DNA from: Micrasema longulum
Taxonomy: Eukaryota > Arthropoda > Insecta > Trichoptera > Brachycentridae
Length of the DNA stretch: 64,000 nucleotides
Reading direction: 5' to 3'
NCBI GenBank assembly: GCA_022494885.1
Contig: JAGVSM010005029.1
Coordinates: forward strand, 1 to 64,000
Shown here: piece by piece, positions 33,405 through 44,887 of the stretch
How positions within the stretch are numbered: position 1 is the stretch's first letter
Layout of the letters: each line of letters begins with the position of its first letter
Program-made: the position numbers and the translations under genes
The notes under the pieces: model-generated
What the model was told of the DNA's origin: nothing
Database searches by the model: none
What the model saw: only the letters and a program-made list of their open reading frames with translations

Positions 33405-34047
33405 CCAGGGCCCCGACTACAATGGGAAGTAAATAGAGTTATCTTCAACTGTCTATAAAGTAAAATCGAATTATCTGTAGGAAAATTTTGATATTTGTAA
33501 GATTATTTTTAGAAACATGTTTGATTTCAAAATGTTACGAACAAAGATATTAAAAAATTTCATACAAAAATACTCATTCGTACTTTAGACAATAGGGAAA
33601 AATCACATACTTCGAATACCGATAACAAAATATATTAAATGAATTTAGAATAATTAATTGTATTTTAAAAATCAATACGGATGTTGTGGAGAAACGTTTT
33701 CATACATAAATGTAAAAAAAAATCAATAAAAAAACGTTGCAAGAAAAACGCGGTGGGTTTGGCCTTGGTTGCTGTGACGTCAAGATTCGTGATAATGTTC
33801 CAAACAAATTTCAACGACCAGGAACAAATAAACACGAATCGTGACGTATTAGGGGCGTGGCCAATGGAATGACCGTTTTTGCGGGAATTCAAAATTACAA
33901 ATTTAAAAATATTTTTATGCTACTAATAATCAGATTTTTTTACTAGACAGTATTTCATAGATATTTACTGGTTTCATTTTTTTTTTTAAAGTGGTATTTC
34001 CCTATTGAAGATAACTCTGTAAGCTTCCCATTGTAATACAGGCTTTG
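33405..34047. mobile_element. Family C MITE, full-length copy
   Basis: Long imperfect terminal inverted repeats: left CTACAATGGGAAGTAAATAG then AGTTATCTTCAA; reverse complement of the right TTACAATGGGAAGCTTACAG then AGTTATCTTCAA. No transposase. Internal landmarks: GGGAAAAATCACATACTTCG, ATCAATACGGATG and CGTGACGTATTAGGGGCGTG. Other pieces are at 22287-23545, 44009-44190 (eIF3b intron 8) and 59541-59660. Confidence 0.85.
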
Positions 34048-34059
34048 ATGATGAATATA

Positions 34060-34655
34060 TGCAATCTTTGATAATATTATTATGAGGATGCAATACAAAC
34101 ATGGAAAAACGTAACAAATACACAATACTCCGGTAAAAATTTAGGTATATTATGTACACTTGTACGGCGAGCGATTAGTTTCTGTTTGTTTTTATCCTTA
34201 CTTCACCAAACATTTTTAAACCTACAATTTGGATACATTTTTAAAGATTCAGTTCTCGGATTAACACTAAGTTTGTATGAGAGCCGGTCATACTAAAAAG
34301 CGTGTACACACGCTCAACGTTTCACGTCAAAGGAAGTAAAGTATTTTTTAATGATTTTACACATTTTCGCAAGTATTTTCTAAAGCTTTTATTGTTTCTG
34401 AAAACTCTCTGGCGGCATTTAAAAGGTTAAAGCGTCATTGGAATGTAAATTGTGATATTCTAATTTAGTTAGATAGGTAGGTGAGGTAAATACACTGTTT
34501 ATCCCCTTTAAAAATAAATACATACTTAATGTTGACGTGAATCATTTGATGACTTAATCTTAATATTATAATGACTGTAATATGTCATACTATAGTGACA
34601 TAAGAATATTGTCACAATTATATTAGGTATGAAAATAAATATTAGGAGTAGGTGT
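34060..34655. other. Unassigned AT-rich DNA
   Basis: No gene or repeat family recognised. Confidence 0.3.
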
Positions 34656-34659
34656 GGTG

Positions 34660-35132
34660 GTTAAAGAGGAGAATATTATCATAATTCCATGTCCGCTCCG
34701 AAGTTAAAGCATTTGGTATCCACAAGGAGCCTCCATGCAACTCTATCGGCTGCCAACCCTTTGCGTCCTCCCAAGTCAGGTTCTCGTCCCGAAGTTCTGA
34801 CATAATTTGCCGACGAACAGTCAGCAGTGACGTCCAGGACGTCAAGAATCTGATGCCTTGTAAAGTAGAAAAGCGTGTTTAAGACTCAGGAGGCATCCGA
34901 AGTATATGGCCTAGCTAACCGTATCGCCTCCGCTTGACGACGGTTGTCACCGGAGTTTGCTGCGTCCGTTCTCTTATTACATCATTCCTCACTAAGGGAA
35001 ACCACCACACACCCAAAATTCTTCAGAGACGACTAATCTCAGAACTCTGCTGTTTTGCTGTTTTGGGCCCTAGTGAGGTGCCACGATTCGCATCCGTAGA
35101 GGAGAATAAATGTTATGCAGCAGAATATACGT
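34660..35132 (-). mobile_element. Non-LTR retrotransposon C-terminal fragment (minus)
   Basis: The reverse complement matches 29395-29823: an RRRLRYG-like and LLTVRRQIMSELRDENLTWE region, then ATG-CCTCCTGAG. Frameshifts are more numerous than in the plus-strand copy. It lies about 400 bp upstream of the eIF3b promoter. Confidence 0.75.
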
Positions 35133-35539
35133 GTCTAAACTAAATTGATTTGAAAAATGTAATAAAATAATTATTATTTAGAGTACATCTGTTATTTTGT
35201 TTTTTTTTATCATGTTATTAGTAGGAAAACAAAGAGGATAATAAAGCATTAAAAATTATTTTAAAATGCTTAAATAATAGAATAGGAATTTAATTAAGGG
35301 AGTTTAAATTTAACTCATTATTCTTGAGCAGAGTTCATTTTAATAAAATAATACGCTGCAAAAAATGTAGCAGATCGTTAATTTTTCCCTTTACTTTCAT
35401 AACATTTAAAAATTAGCGGGTTTTAGCGCATGCCTTGATTGGTTACGTGGGGGGTAAGTACTATTTAACATTTATAGAGCATAAATGAACAATTTGAAAT
35501 TGAGTACATTACCGAACAAGAAATTACCAACATAAGGAA

Positions 35540-35613
35540 AGTTGCCGCGACCGCCATCTTTCTTTCGAGCAGACATATGGCAAGCTTGCGGCGCTCCACG
35601 TTTTCTCATCGAA
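35540..35613 (+). promoter_or_regulatory. eIF3b promoter / 5' UTR with YY1-Pho site
   Basis: CCGCCATCTT at 35551-35560 is the exact complement of the YY1/Pho consensus AAGATGGCGG, a common initiator-proximal element of housekeeping genes. It runs into a pyrimidine tract (TCTTTCTTTC, 35557-35566) that could serve as a TOP-like start, fitting a translation-factor gene. The start codon is about 50 bp further on, in context GAAATGG. Confidence 0.5.
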
Positions 35614-35740
35614 ATGGCTAAGAAAAAAAGTGATGATAAGGCAAACCAGCCTGCAGAAAATGAGCCAGCAGAAATCAACTACGATGAGGAACCAGATTTT
35701 AGTGATCCCGAGGGGTACGTCGACGATATTGACGACGAAG
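35614..35740 (+). CDS. eIF3b: eIF3b exon 1 (residues 1-42)
   Basis: Acidic low-complexity N-terminus, including [18 protein letters not shown]. The donor is GAAG then GTACGG, leaving one base of a split Glu codon. Intron 1 is only 205 bp. Confidence 0.93.
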
Positions 35741-38700
35741 GTACGGCGACACATTTGTCTTTTGACAGGAAGCGTTACAGTTATCTCTTATTTGCTCTCG
35801 TCATGCCTTCATAAATATCTGTTCGGGTGTTTTAACCGGCGAGATTCAAGGGGTTGTTCCGTATCAAAATATATTGGTTTATAATATTGTGAAGTGGTTG
35901 TGCTAAATTAAGCTGATGTGTCATTTAACCTAAAAATTCTTGCAGAGCTCCTGGGCGATTTAATAGAAACAAAACCGAAGGAGACGGATGGCGTGGAGAG
36001 TGTTATTGTAGTGGACGGTCTGCCGCAAGTCGGCCCCGACCGTCTGCCCAAGTTGCAGACTGTGATCAACAAAATCTTCGGAAAGTTCGGAACAATAGTG
36101 AATACTTTTTATCCCACTAAGCCGGGTTCTGAAGAGACGGCGGGGTATATCTTTTTGGAATATTCCGACCCGGTGCACGCTCAAGAGGCTGTTAAAGCAT
36201 CAAACAATGTAAAGTTGGATAAATACCATACGCTTCTACTTAATTTATTTACTGATTTTAAGAAGTAAGTACTAATTTTAATATCAGATACTTAAATCCA
36301 TTTTATAATATCTCACATGGTTATGTTGTCAAATTTTGTATTTATAGATTTGTTTTTCCCGTATAAACCATGCTATAATATTTAAGTCAACATTTAACGA
36401 TGTATTATAAAAATATTTTTAAATAAACTGAGATTGTGCCTATTCTAATTATGTAATAAATGCAAAACAAAGTTGTGACTGACAAGTAATTTAAGCACAC
36501 TTGAGAATTTCTACTAGAATAATATTCATTTTCAAACTTGAGAAACGATGACCATGATAATTCAGCGTAGAATTCAAATAATGGGGTGTCGCACCGGAGT
36601 TATAATAATGCCATAAGTCCAAAATTGTCATTGTTGAGTTAAATATGCAGAAATATTGCTGAATATATTTTCCATGCGCACAATTAATGGCATAATTCCC
36701 AAAAAGAATAATGTGGCCTGTAAAGCAAAAATGTCAATGTTTTACTTTTTTATTTTTAAATCAAATTCAAGAAATGAAAGTGGCTGAATGATCATTATGC
36801 CATTGTTATTTCTGAAAACATTTTTAACTAGATGGCACAAATGTGTGAACCTTATGTTGTGCTGTTGCAAATTAATGTCAGTTTAGTAGTGCGGGTGTGT
36901 GTTGCTGCTCTCCTGTAAATATGACTTTTTTTTTTTGTTGTGCCACTGTTATTTTCATGTGCAGTGTTGTTGTTTTTTTTGCGTATTTGTTTGTACAACA
37001 TCCGTGGATATCGATTACATATCATTTGATGTTCGCCTAGTCACATCATCTGGGGAATGCGGTAGTTTATGATGCTGTCCCGTTGAGTTTAGATAAAAAT
37101 TGGCTGGTCGATATTCATGAATATATTATTTTCTTTAATTTCGAGTCGCCAATTTTTATCAAAACTTGACCGGGAAGCTTCGAAACACATGCTAGCATTC
37201 CTTCAGTGGGCCTTAGATGTAGACCCCATCTATAGTTATCAAACTGAACTGCTAGTTCTCCCTGGTTTAAAATATATTCACCATGTAATGCACACACATC
37301 GTTCATCGGAGCTCCACCGCACAACTGACAAAATAATACATCAATTGTAAATGAGAGTCTAAAAATACACTTTTAATGATAAGCGTGCTTGAGATGGTTG
37401 TTTAAAGTATGTTCATGTTCACCATTATTATTATTACAAAGTAACTGATGATTTTGGCTAAAGTCCTATTAATAAAGCATGAAGAAAAATTATTTTTGAT
37501 GTGCGCGCTAAACCTTTTCCCGAAATTTACAAAGTGTTAGTTCTTCTGCCATCGCTATTTTCTCGTAGGTTTGAAATAGGAAGATGAAATGCCAAACTCT
37601 TATTTTGGTATGTAATCCTAGCTTTCACTCGTAAGATAATTCATGCAGGAAAAATTTTGGTTCTCCACTATCTGAAAACAAGATTTTGAGATGTCGGTGA
37701 CAATATATTTCGTGGATTTAAAAAAAGTATCTTTGTATTGTTTCACAATATTGATGTTTATTTCCATAAGGTATTCGTCGATACCTAAAGAATGGGAGCC
37801 GCCGGCACCCCAGGCTTACAGCGTCCAGTCAGACCTCCAGTATTACTTGACGGAGCCCGATGCGTACGACCAATTCTGCATCGGTATCGGCACCGGAGTG
37901 TCCCTCCAGATCTGGCAGAATTGCCATCCGGAACCTATTACTCTTCAGGACCGACCTGTAAGGCAATTTCTATTACACTTAATGTTAGGTTCAGGAATTT
38001 TGTTTTAGAAAAAAATAAAGAAGAAAACACATTGAATTTATTTAGAGCATTAACTATTTGGTCAATATTTCTATAAAATAATTTAATATTTACCACAATT
38101 TTAACCGATTTGGCTGTATTTAAAATTAGGGATGCATCCGATATCAATATATTGGCGATATTTATACCCTGTGTTACTTTTTTTTTGCGCTGTGTGGTGT
38201 GACTATTATTTAGTATATTACGCTGTTTAAATGAATCAAGTTTTATGGATTCTAGAATAAATAAAGCATCTTGTTGTTATTAATTTAAATATTTTTTAGC
38301 AAATGAAGGGTACATGGCTAAAACGGGCTAGTTGCATTTCTCGATTTTCGAGATACTAATGTAATTTTTTTCTCCGGAATGAGTTAAATAAAATGGAATA
38401 TTAAAAATGAACAAAATATGGCTCCCTGTTTTATAAATGAGGAAGTTCAGTGGTTTTTATTTTTTTTTTATTTGTTAATAGGCTATTAAAGTAAACCAAC
38501 ATAATTTATGCGTCGTATTATCTGCGCTATGATTTTTTCAAGTTTTTGACATTATTCCACTTATGTCATCTTAAGTTCTCTTCCCCCTCTTTTCGGTCAG
38601 TTCTGCTGATTAGTCAGTTGACTTACCGTGAACCTATCACAACTATCTTATCAATAAGAATTACATAGTGATGTCATTTTTACAGTACAATTTAATACTC

Positions 38701-41700
38701 TAATTTTTGCCGTTCGTAAGAAAACATTTTTTGCATCAGATTTCCCATATTCCTTATTGTAAGAAATAAAAATAGGGTCACAACTGACAAAAAAAATACA
38801 ATGATCGTTGCAAAGAGCTCATTTTTGTCAGATTAAACTTAAAAGTTTATTTAACACATATTTTTTAAACTTCTGTTAAGAAATATTACACAATTTGTAA
38901 GTGTTCTCATCAAATAATGTATGTATATGCACTCTTTAAATTTAATTGACAATAAAAAATAATATTTCACTTTCTTTTTGTTTAGTCAATTAAATTTATG
39001 GAAGCAACTTCGTTTGTGTCTTATTTACAGTTTACACAATCTTCTAAATTCACCATCATATTGGGATCAGTATCGCCGATACTTTTCTGTGCATATCGTA
39101 TTAGCAGAACTACATGCAGAGTCAATAAGTGCCCTCTCAAATCATTGTTATTATCTAATTTAATAAGCGACAAGTATAAATTATTTACGGCATACGTATT
39201 TTTTTTAGCTTAAATTAATTTTATTAATGTATTTTTTCCGCTATCTGTTTAGGAATGGACAGAGACGTTTGCGACGTGGTCTCCGCTAGGAACATACCTG
39301 GCCACCTTCCACTGGAGGGGAGTAGCTCTGTGGGCTGGCCCCAAGTTCTCCCAGTTCCAGAAGTTCTCGCACCCTTATGCGCGCTTCATCAGCTTCTCCC
39401 CGTGTGAAAACTACCTTGTCACCTGCTGCGCCAGCAACGACAGGCCCGAGGATAAGAAAATCATCATATGGGATATCAGGTACAACTGACTTTCCTCGGA
39501 CCAGGTCCTTTTGTAATATCAATCCTATTAATGTCTTCTCCTGGTTTTTGGGCTTTTTTGAACTAGTCGTATTTTTTTTCCTGTGCCCTTTTTTAAAACA
39601 TAATAAATAAATAAAAAAAACAATAAATTAGGAAAAGAAATACAAGGATAAAGAAGAAAATAAAAAATAAATAGTACGATTTACTATTCAGAACATAATG
39701 AAACTTTACGTATATTTGTGTATATTTATTCAACGTTTAGCCAAAAAAAATATAACAAACAGCCAAACAAAATATAAAACACCTGGGCAAAGAAACAAAA
39801 ATTTTAATATCCCAAAATAGTGGCAAATATAGATTACATAATCTAATATAACAAATGAAATACAAAATATGTACGCTTAAGTTTACATTAAAAACTAAAA
39901 TATCAAAACTATAATATTGTTTTGAAACTCTGTACATCTTCAGTCTTTCTTCAGATATTTGATTTATATTTTAATTAATATTTTTTTTTTAACCAGACCA
40001 GTTTGGACCAGTTACTTTTATTCAAATTAATAAATAATAAAATTGATTCTCCAAACCTACTAGAAAGACTTCCATTCCGTGTGCCATCTAGACCGACAAG
40101 ACAAAATCTTTTGTTTTACACTGAAAACGCGTCAACAAACTATTTGAAAGAATCTACAATACCTAGAATATGCGACCAATATAACAATATATTTACCGAG
40201 GCTGATATTTTTGTGACAATGTATGTAAATGTAGGTAAAAAATTATAGAAATTTTGAGAGAAGCAGACATTTAACATTATTATTTTATAAATATTTTTTC
40301 ATTTTGTTTCTTTTACATTTATTATATTGAACATAATTAAAATTATTGTATTAAGTGTAAACAATTTTTTTGGTGTGTGCACGAGTTTCTTACACTAATA
40401 TACAAAGAAATTGGCAATATATGTGTACATACTGTTTGTTTACCTAATAAAATAAATAAATATTATTAATAATTAAAGCTGTACATTTACCTAAGTACTT
40501 CAAATTAAGTAGAGAAATCAAAATGCGTTTGGCCGATTGACACAATTTATTTTACTTCTATCCACCTCCATTATCCATTATTTATATTTTAAAAATATTG
40601 TATCTTTGCTTAGTTTCTCAATGGATAGTGGGCATTAACTTTTGACAGTAAATCTTTTATTCAATTTTCACTTATCTAGGAAATTTACCAAATATTTTTG
40701 TTCTGCAGAACTGGCCAAGAGAAGCGTAGTTTCCCCCACCCCGAGGACTACAACTTGTGGCCGCAGTTCCGCTGGAGTAAGGACGATAAGTTCTTCGCGT
40801 GTATGGGTCCCGACATACTCTCTGTGTACTCTACGCCAGGTTTTGGGCTGCTAGACAAGAAGTCCATCAAAGTGCAAGGCATCAGGTGTGTCTCAATTTA
40901 TCCATATTAATAATATCCACCTTGTGGTATAGTGGTTAACGTGTTTGCTAACCATGGCCGAGTGGTTAGTTTTTATTATTTTTTTAAGTACATTTTCAAG
41001 AAACTTTGCTGTACAATTTAATGCTCTAATTTTTAATGGTGCGTGAGAAAACATTTTTTGTATCCAATTTCCCGCAGAGATGTAGTTCCTCATCGGCTGT
41101 CTTCCATTTGCTTTCTTTCTTGTGCGTTGAATTGGAATTTTTAATTTAAAGTTTAAAAAATATGCAAATACCAGGAAAATGCTTTAAAATTTCACCATAC
41201 TGTTTTAATTATCCAACATTTCTCATATTATACAATAAATTGTTTTTTTATTCATGTTTAAAAAAAAATCTAATGAATGTAAACGTCACCTTTGCGTATA
41301 CGATAAATCTATTGATTTATTTGATCAGTTTGGAAATTTTCTGCACACGCCTGTCATTAAATATAGAATACTATAAAGAATAACATATGAATAATACTTT
41401 TGTAGATTGACATTGTGTGGATTTATTTTTTAAAATTCGTATTATGTTTTATGAAATGAGTTCATGGATGTATCAAATATTCATAACAAATGTTACAATA
41501 TAACAGTTAATAAAAAGTATCTGCTGCATCTGCTGATTTTATTACAAATATATTTTTTTTTCACAGAGATTTCAGCTGGTCTCCGACAGATAACATTCTC
41601 GCGTACTGGGTGGCCGAGGACAAAGATGTACCGGCGAGGGTAACCCTGCTGGAAATACCCAGCCGTTTGGAAACTAGATCAAAGAATTTATTCAATGTCG

Positions 41701-44608
41701 CCGATTGTAAAATCCATTGGCAGAAGAGCGGAGACTATCTCTGCGTCAAAGTAGACCGGTACTCCAAGATACGAAAAGACAAGTCGGAAGTCAAGTACTC
41801 TGGATTGTATTTCAACTTTGAAATCTTCCACATGAGAGAGAAGGAGATTCCCGTAGATTCTGTTGAAATTAAAGAGTCAATTTACGCCTTTGCGTGGGAG
41901 CCCGTCGGTTCCAAGTTTGCCATCATCCACGGGGAAATGTCCAACGTCTGCATTAGTTTCTACGGAGTCAATGCCGGGCAAGCGCCGACTCTGCAGAAGA
42001 AGTTTGAGAAGAAGACATACAATCATCTGTTCTGGGCGCCATCGGGACAGTTCATTGTGCTAGCCAATCTCGGACTCACCGGAGGGGCCTTGGAGTTCTT
42101 GGATACTTATGATTTCACAGTCATGAACATTGTAGATCATTACCAGGTAATATATAGCTGCTGTTCTGTTAAAGCTTATTTTTTGCGTGAAATTTTTTTT
42201 AACAACCAATTGGATTGAGGAAAAAAGGGAAGTGAATTGTTTACTGACTAGGATCAAATTGATTTAGTTTTCAATTATTTTACACCGGACTCCCGTTTCA
42301 CACAGTTTGAAAATAATGTGGTGCATTTTTTTTCAAACATCAGTTTAACAATGAGTAACAGTATACATATGAATAAAAATGGTCTTCATTTAGACAATTT
42401 AGAGTGGTTAGAAATAAGTAAAGCCACTAACCAAAAACTCCTTATAATAAATAATCAATGAAATTTAACTTCGAGTCCTCTTTTAAAAATATTTCCTTTA
42501 CAATTCTCATTGTCCTCTTTCTCTCTCCTTTCATTCTTCTGTTTCTTTCATACAATATTTTATAATATAAATAGCAACGCGAGTAATTCTTAGTTAGTTC
42601 AAGTCCAGTCAAAAATGTTTTTGATATTTAAAAAAAAGTTGTTATTATTCGTTTTTGGCAGGCAGCCTTTGCCGATGCGCCTATATCTCGTGTACAGCTT
42701 TTTGTCTGCATTCTTCTTCCTTCAAAAAATCATTTTTGAACTGGTTGACTGAAATGGAATGGACTTGGCAATTTATTCCAGTCTGAAACTGCCCTGCTGG
42801 AAAGGAAGTTTTTCTTGGGATTGAGGTCGGAATTGGGGACGATAGTTTCCAGTTATGACCCTGTAAATTTGTGTTTATTTGGATTTAATCGATATATTCA
42901 TGCAGGGGGCAGTCAAAGTAATTCTTGAGTAAGTTTCTATTAAGTCCCCTCTCTTCCGTCGTTCTTCCAATGATGTAAGTCCTAGTGCTTTTAATCTACC
43001 GTGGTAAGGCAGCCTTTTGAGTAATACTATGTATTTGTCACATCATGTGTCTCTAAATTGTTAGAAATGCAGATTTACAGTTTATAATCTCAGTTAAGTC
43101 TGATGGTATGTTATCTGTGATGCGTTTCTTGTTTAAATGTATCAAGATAATCTTGTGTATTAATGTTATATATTAATATTTGCGCAGATGTCCGTGATCG
43201 AGTGGGACCCCACAGGAAGATATGTAGTTACCGGAGTGTCAGCCCTGAAGTGCAAGATGGATTGTGGCTACTACATGTGGTCCTTCCAGGGCAAAATATT
43301 GAGAAGGTGAGATAACCATTTTTAAAATTGTATTATGGTAAAACCCCTAAATTACATTTATTAAGGAATCGTTAAAAAATGTACTAGTGGAGGGTAGTAA
43401 AAAAATTATGGAACGATGTTTAAACCAATTTTTTATCGCAACTTTTTTTTCATCATTTTCATAAATAATAAATATCCGTAAAACACAATAAACCGTCTTT
43501 AAAATAACAGCTAAAACACGAAAATGGCGGCTAAAATAAATGTCCATAAAACACATAGATAGAATAACAACATTAATGTGTTAATGAAATGTAAATGCCT
43601 AGCTTCCCAAATGGTTTCTTCATCTCTGTTGAAATACCTATCGATTTTGAAGAAATTCTTTTGTTTTAGGGTTGCCAAGGAGAATTTCACCCAGTTCTTG
43701 TGGCGCCCTCGCCCACCCTCCCTCCTGTCGGCCGTGCAGCAGAAGGAGATCCAGAAGAACCTGAAGAAGTACTCTGCCCAGTTCGAGTCCAAGGACCGGC
43801 TGCGCCTTACCAAGGCCTCCAAGGAGCTGGTGGCCAAGAGGGCTGAGCTCATGACGAAGTTCGAGGAGTACCGTGCCTCCAAACTCAAGGAGTGGGAGGA
43901 CCAGAAACCTAGGAGATTGGAGCTGAGAAATTGTAAGTGGATTATCATTTTATGCAGTGAAAGAAAAATGATCCGCATTTATGCTTATTTATTTATTTTT
44001 GCACCTCAGCAGGCCATGGCCCCTACTGCAATGGGAAGTTATAATTTATCTTCAATTTTATCTACTAAGTGAAATTAAGTTTTCTGTATGAAAAGCAGAA
44101 TATGCATACAATTTTTTCTTCTAAACATGTTCCATTATAGGTTACCGACGAAGATACTTCAAATTTTCATGCAAATATATTAATTTTTGTACACATGGAA
44201 TATTAAAAAAAAAAAAAAACATTGATAAGTGTGCTTGAGATTAATGCATAAAAAAATCAATGAAAATGGTTTTAGTAAAAAATAAACTACCTTGAATGAC
44301 GTCACGAGTTCTTATGCGTCAACCAATGATAGTGTTGTGATAGATTTCCGGTTTACAGGAAGCCAATTCACCAATCGGCAGAACTCACCGTAGAGAACTT
44401 GTGGAGTAACTCACAGATGGAGTAATTTCTGTTCAATTAATAAACTTTTAAAAAACGAACTTCCACGTTCTCCGTAATTATTATTGTTTCTAAATGACTT
44501 CCTTATATTCCAGATGTTGACACAGATGAGTTGGACTCAGATACGAAGAACGTCGAAGAAGAGATGATTGAATTCTTTATTAAGGAAGAGATTACCGTTA
44601 TCGAGTGA
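35614..44608 (+). CDS. eIF3b: Eukaryotic translation initiation factor 3 subunit B (complete, 9 exons)
   Basis: Cytosolic scaffold of the eIF3 complex, which binds the 40S subunit and helps recruit and scan mRNA. Coding exons: 35614-35740, 35946-36264, 37771-37957, 39253-39479, 40709-40885, 41567-42146, 43188-43306, 43670-43932, 44514-44608. All introns are GT-AG and every phase joins in frame, giving 2094 nt, 697 residues and TGA, close to the roughly 690 of other insects. Domains: acidic N-terminus (1-45); RRM (about 58-142) with RNP2-like VIVVDGLP (62-69) and RNP1-like GYIFLEYSD (109-117); a long beta-propeller (about 165-610) with WSP/WDP-type blade motifs; a conserved [13 protein letters not shown]; a basic coiled helix; and an acidic C-terminal tail. 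Introns 3 to 6 and 8 carry repeat remnants, but no exon is broken. The start was chosen for its Kozak context and MAKKK N-terminus; the upstream in-frame codons lie in the presumed 5' UTR. Confidence 0.97.
35946..36264 (+). CDS. eIF3b: eIF3b exon 2 (RRM)
   Basis: Residues 43-149. It follows acceptor TTCTTGCAG, completes the split Glu, and carries essentially the whole RRM from [11 protein letters not shown] to LFTDFKK. The donor GTAAGT lies inside what would read as AAG TAA, so a reader without splicing sees a false stop at 36266-36268. Confidence 0.95.
37771..37957 (+). CDS. eIF3b: eIF3b exon 3 (start of propeller)
   Basis: Residues 149-211: [16 protein letters not shown], then [15 protein letters not shown] and ending LQDRP. 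The acceptor is CCATAAG and the donor is CCT then GTAAGG, phase 0. Upstream intron 2 is the longest (1506 bp). It holds an imperfect 18-bp inverted repeat near 37095-37160 but no recognised transposon. Confidence 0.93.
38439..38757. mobile_element. Family D MITE in eIF3b intron 3
   Basis: The left end GAGGAAGTTCAGTGGTTTTT is intact and preceded by AT. The right end decays at TTTCCCATATTCCTTATTG. The core TACAATTTAATACTCTAATT is shared with other copies. Confidence 0.8.
39253..39479 (+). CDS. eIF3b: eIF3b exon 4 (propeller blades)
   Basis: Residues 212-287: [46 protein letters not shown] and KKIIIWDI. A noticeably GC-rich exon against AT-rich introns. The donor is ATCAG then GTACAA. Confidence 0.95.
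40003..40460 (+). mobile_element. LINE 3' end in eIF3b intron 4 (sense)
   Basis: Frame 40003-40248: [55 protein letters not shown] and EADIF. This is the C-terminal tail of a Jockey-like LINE. The 3' UTR ends about 40460 in AATAAATAAATATT. The closest relatives are the minus copies at 31195 and 44888. Confidence 0.75.
40480..40650 (-). mobile_element. LINE fragment in eIF3b intron 4 (antisense)
   Basis: Diverged match to 11465-11610 and 14540-14690 (GCTGTACATTT, GACACAATTTATTTTACTTC, CCACCTCCATTATCCAT, AATGGATAGTGG). Confidence 0.55.
40709..40885 (+). CDS. eIF3b: eIF3b exon 5
   Basis: Residues 287-346: [34 protein letters not shown] and [20 protein letters not shown]. The KRSF..W-x-x-F-WS signature is strongly conserved in eIF3b. 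Acceptor TTCTGCAG, donor ATCAG then GTGTGT. Confidence 0.95.
40914..40968 (+). mobile_element. Truncated tRNA-derived SINE head in eIF3b intron 5
   Basis: CCTTGTGGTATAGTGGTTAA and CGTGTTTGCTAACCATGG match the box A half of the heads at 14.2 and 53.6 kb. The box B half is missing; a family D fragment abuts. Confidence 0.5.
40969..41091. mobile_element. Family D MITE right end in eIF3b intron 5
   Basis: GTACATTTTCAAGAAACTTT, GTACAATTTAATGCTCTAAT, ATCCAATTTCCCGCAG and the terminal GTAGTTCCTC followed by AT. Only the right third is present. Confidence 0.75.
41567..42146 (+). CDS. eIF3b: eIF3b exon 6 (largest exon)
   Basis: Residues 346-539: [60 protein letters not shown] and [16 protein letters not shown]. 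The donor is CAG then GTAATA, phase 0. Translation beginning at 41610 would start at a GTG inside the exon and is not a real start. Confidence 0.96.
42600..43030 (-). mobile_element. CR1-like reverse transcriptase tail in eIF3b intron 6 (antisense)
   Basis: The reverse complement reads [20 protein letters not shown], then [15 protein letters not shown], and after gaps [13 protein letters not shown]. The [19 protein letters not shown] motif is characteristic of CR1/Rex-type reverse transcriptase C-termini. Frameshifted and lacking the catalytic core. Confidence 0.75.
43188..43306 (+). CDS. eIF3b: eIF3b exon 7
   Basis: Residues 540-579: [16 protein letters not shown] and [15 protein letters not shown]. 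The [10 protein letters not shown] motif and MWSFQGK are hallmarks of the last propeller blades of eIF3b. Acceptor TTGCGCAG, donor AGAAG then GTGAGA. Confidence 0.95.
43670..43932 (+). CDS. eIF3b: eIF3b exon 8
   Basis: Residues 579-667: [16 protein letters not shown], then a highly charged helical stretch [20 protein letters not shown] and [13 protein letters not shown]. This C-terminal helix is the part that contacts other eIF3 subunits in known complexes. Donor AATT then GTAAGT. Confidence 0.95.
44009..44190. mobile_element. Family C MITE end in eIF3b intron 8
   Basis: CCCCTACTGCAATGGGAAGT and GGTTACCGACGAAGATACTT match the left part of the 33.4-kb element. Confidence 0.65.
44281..44460. 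mobile_element. Family D MITE fragment in eIF3b intron 8
   Basis: TGACGTCACGAGTTCTTATG, GATTTCCGGTTTACAGGAAG and GGAGTAATTTCTGTTCAATT match the central part of the 47.9-kb copy. Confidence 0.65.
44514..44608 (+). CDS. eIF3b: eIF3b exon 9 (C-terminus)
   Basis: Residues 667-697: [31 protein letters not shown], then TGA. Too short to stand out on its own; identified by phase and by the usual acidic eIF3b ending. Acceptor TATTCCAG. Confidence 0.92.
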
Positions 44609-44780
44609 ACATCACGGCAGCTTCACGTTAAGCCTCAGTCAGTTAGCCACTGCCAACTGTTGGGGCCTTTTATATCATCGTACAGCGCGACCTAACACCG
44701 CAAGCCAACCAACTTAGTCTCCGTCAAATAATATTGTGTTTTTATAAAGGTCTTTTTCATCTGTAAGTAAATATCTTAAT

Positions 44781-44786
44781 AATAAA
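44781..44786 (+). terminator. eIF3b: eIF3b polyadenylation signal
   Basis: AATAAA about 170 bp after the stop codon, the first canonical hexamer in the 3' UTR. A T-rich stretch (AATTTTTCTGTTTTATT) follows within 30 bp. Confidence 0.7.
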
Positions 44787-44887
44787 AGGTCTATTTTACA
44801 TTCAAATGAATTTTTCTGTTTTATTACCACGAAAAAATATCAAAACTGCAAGAGATGGAAGTGGATACTTTATAATTTATTTAGTGG

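Noticed and set aside
41610..42218. Independent 202-codon gene starting at 41610
   Set aside because: The first codon is GTG within eIF3b exon 6, and the frame runs past the donor at 42146 into intron. It is part of eIF3b.
43511..43978. 155-codon minus-strand frame opposite eIF3b exon 8
   Set aside because: It overlaps a well-supported conserved exon on the plus strand and is an antisense shadow with no family.
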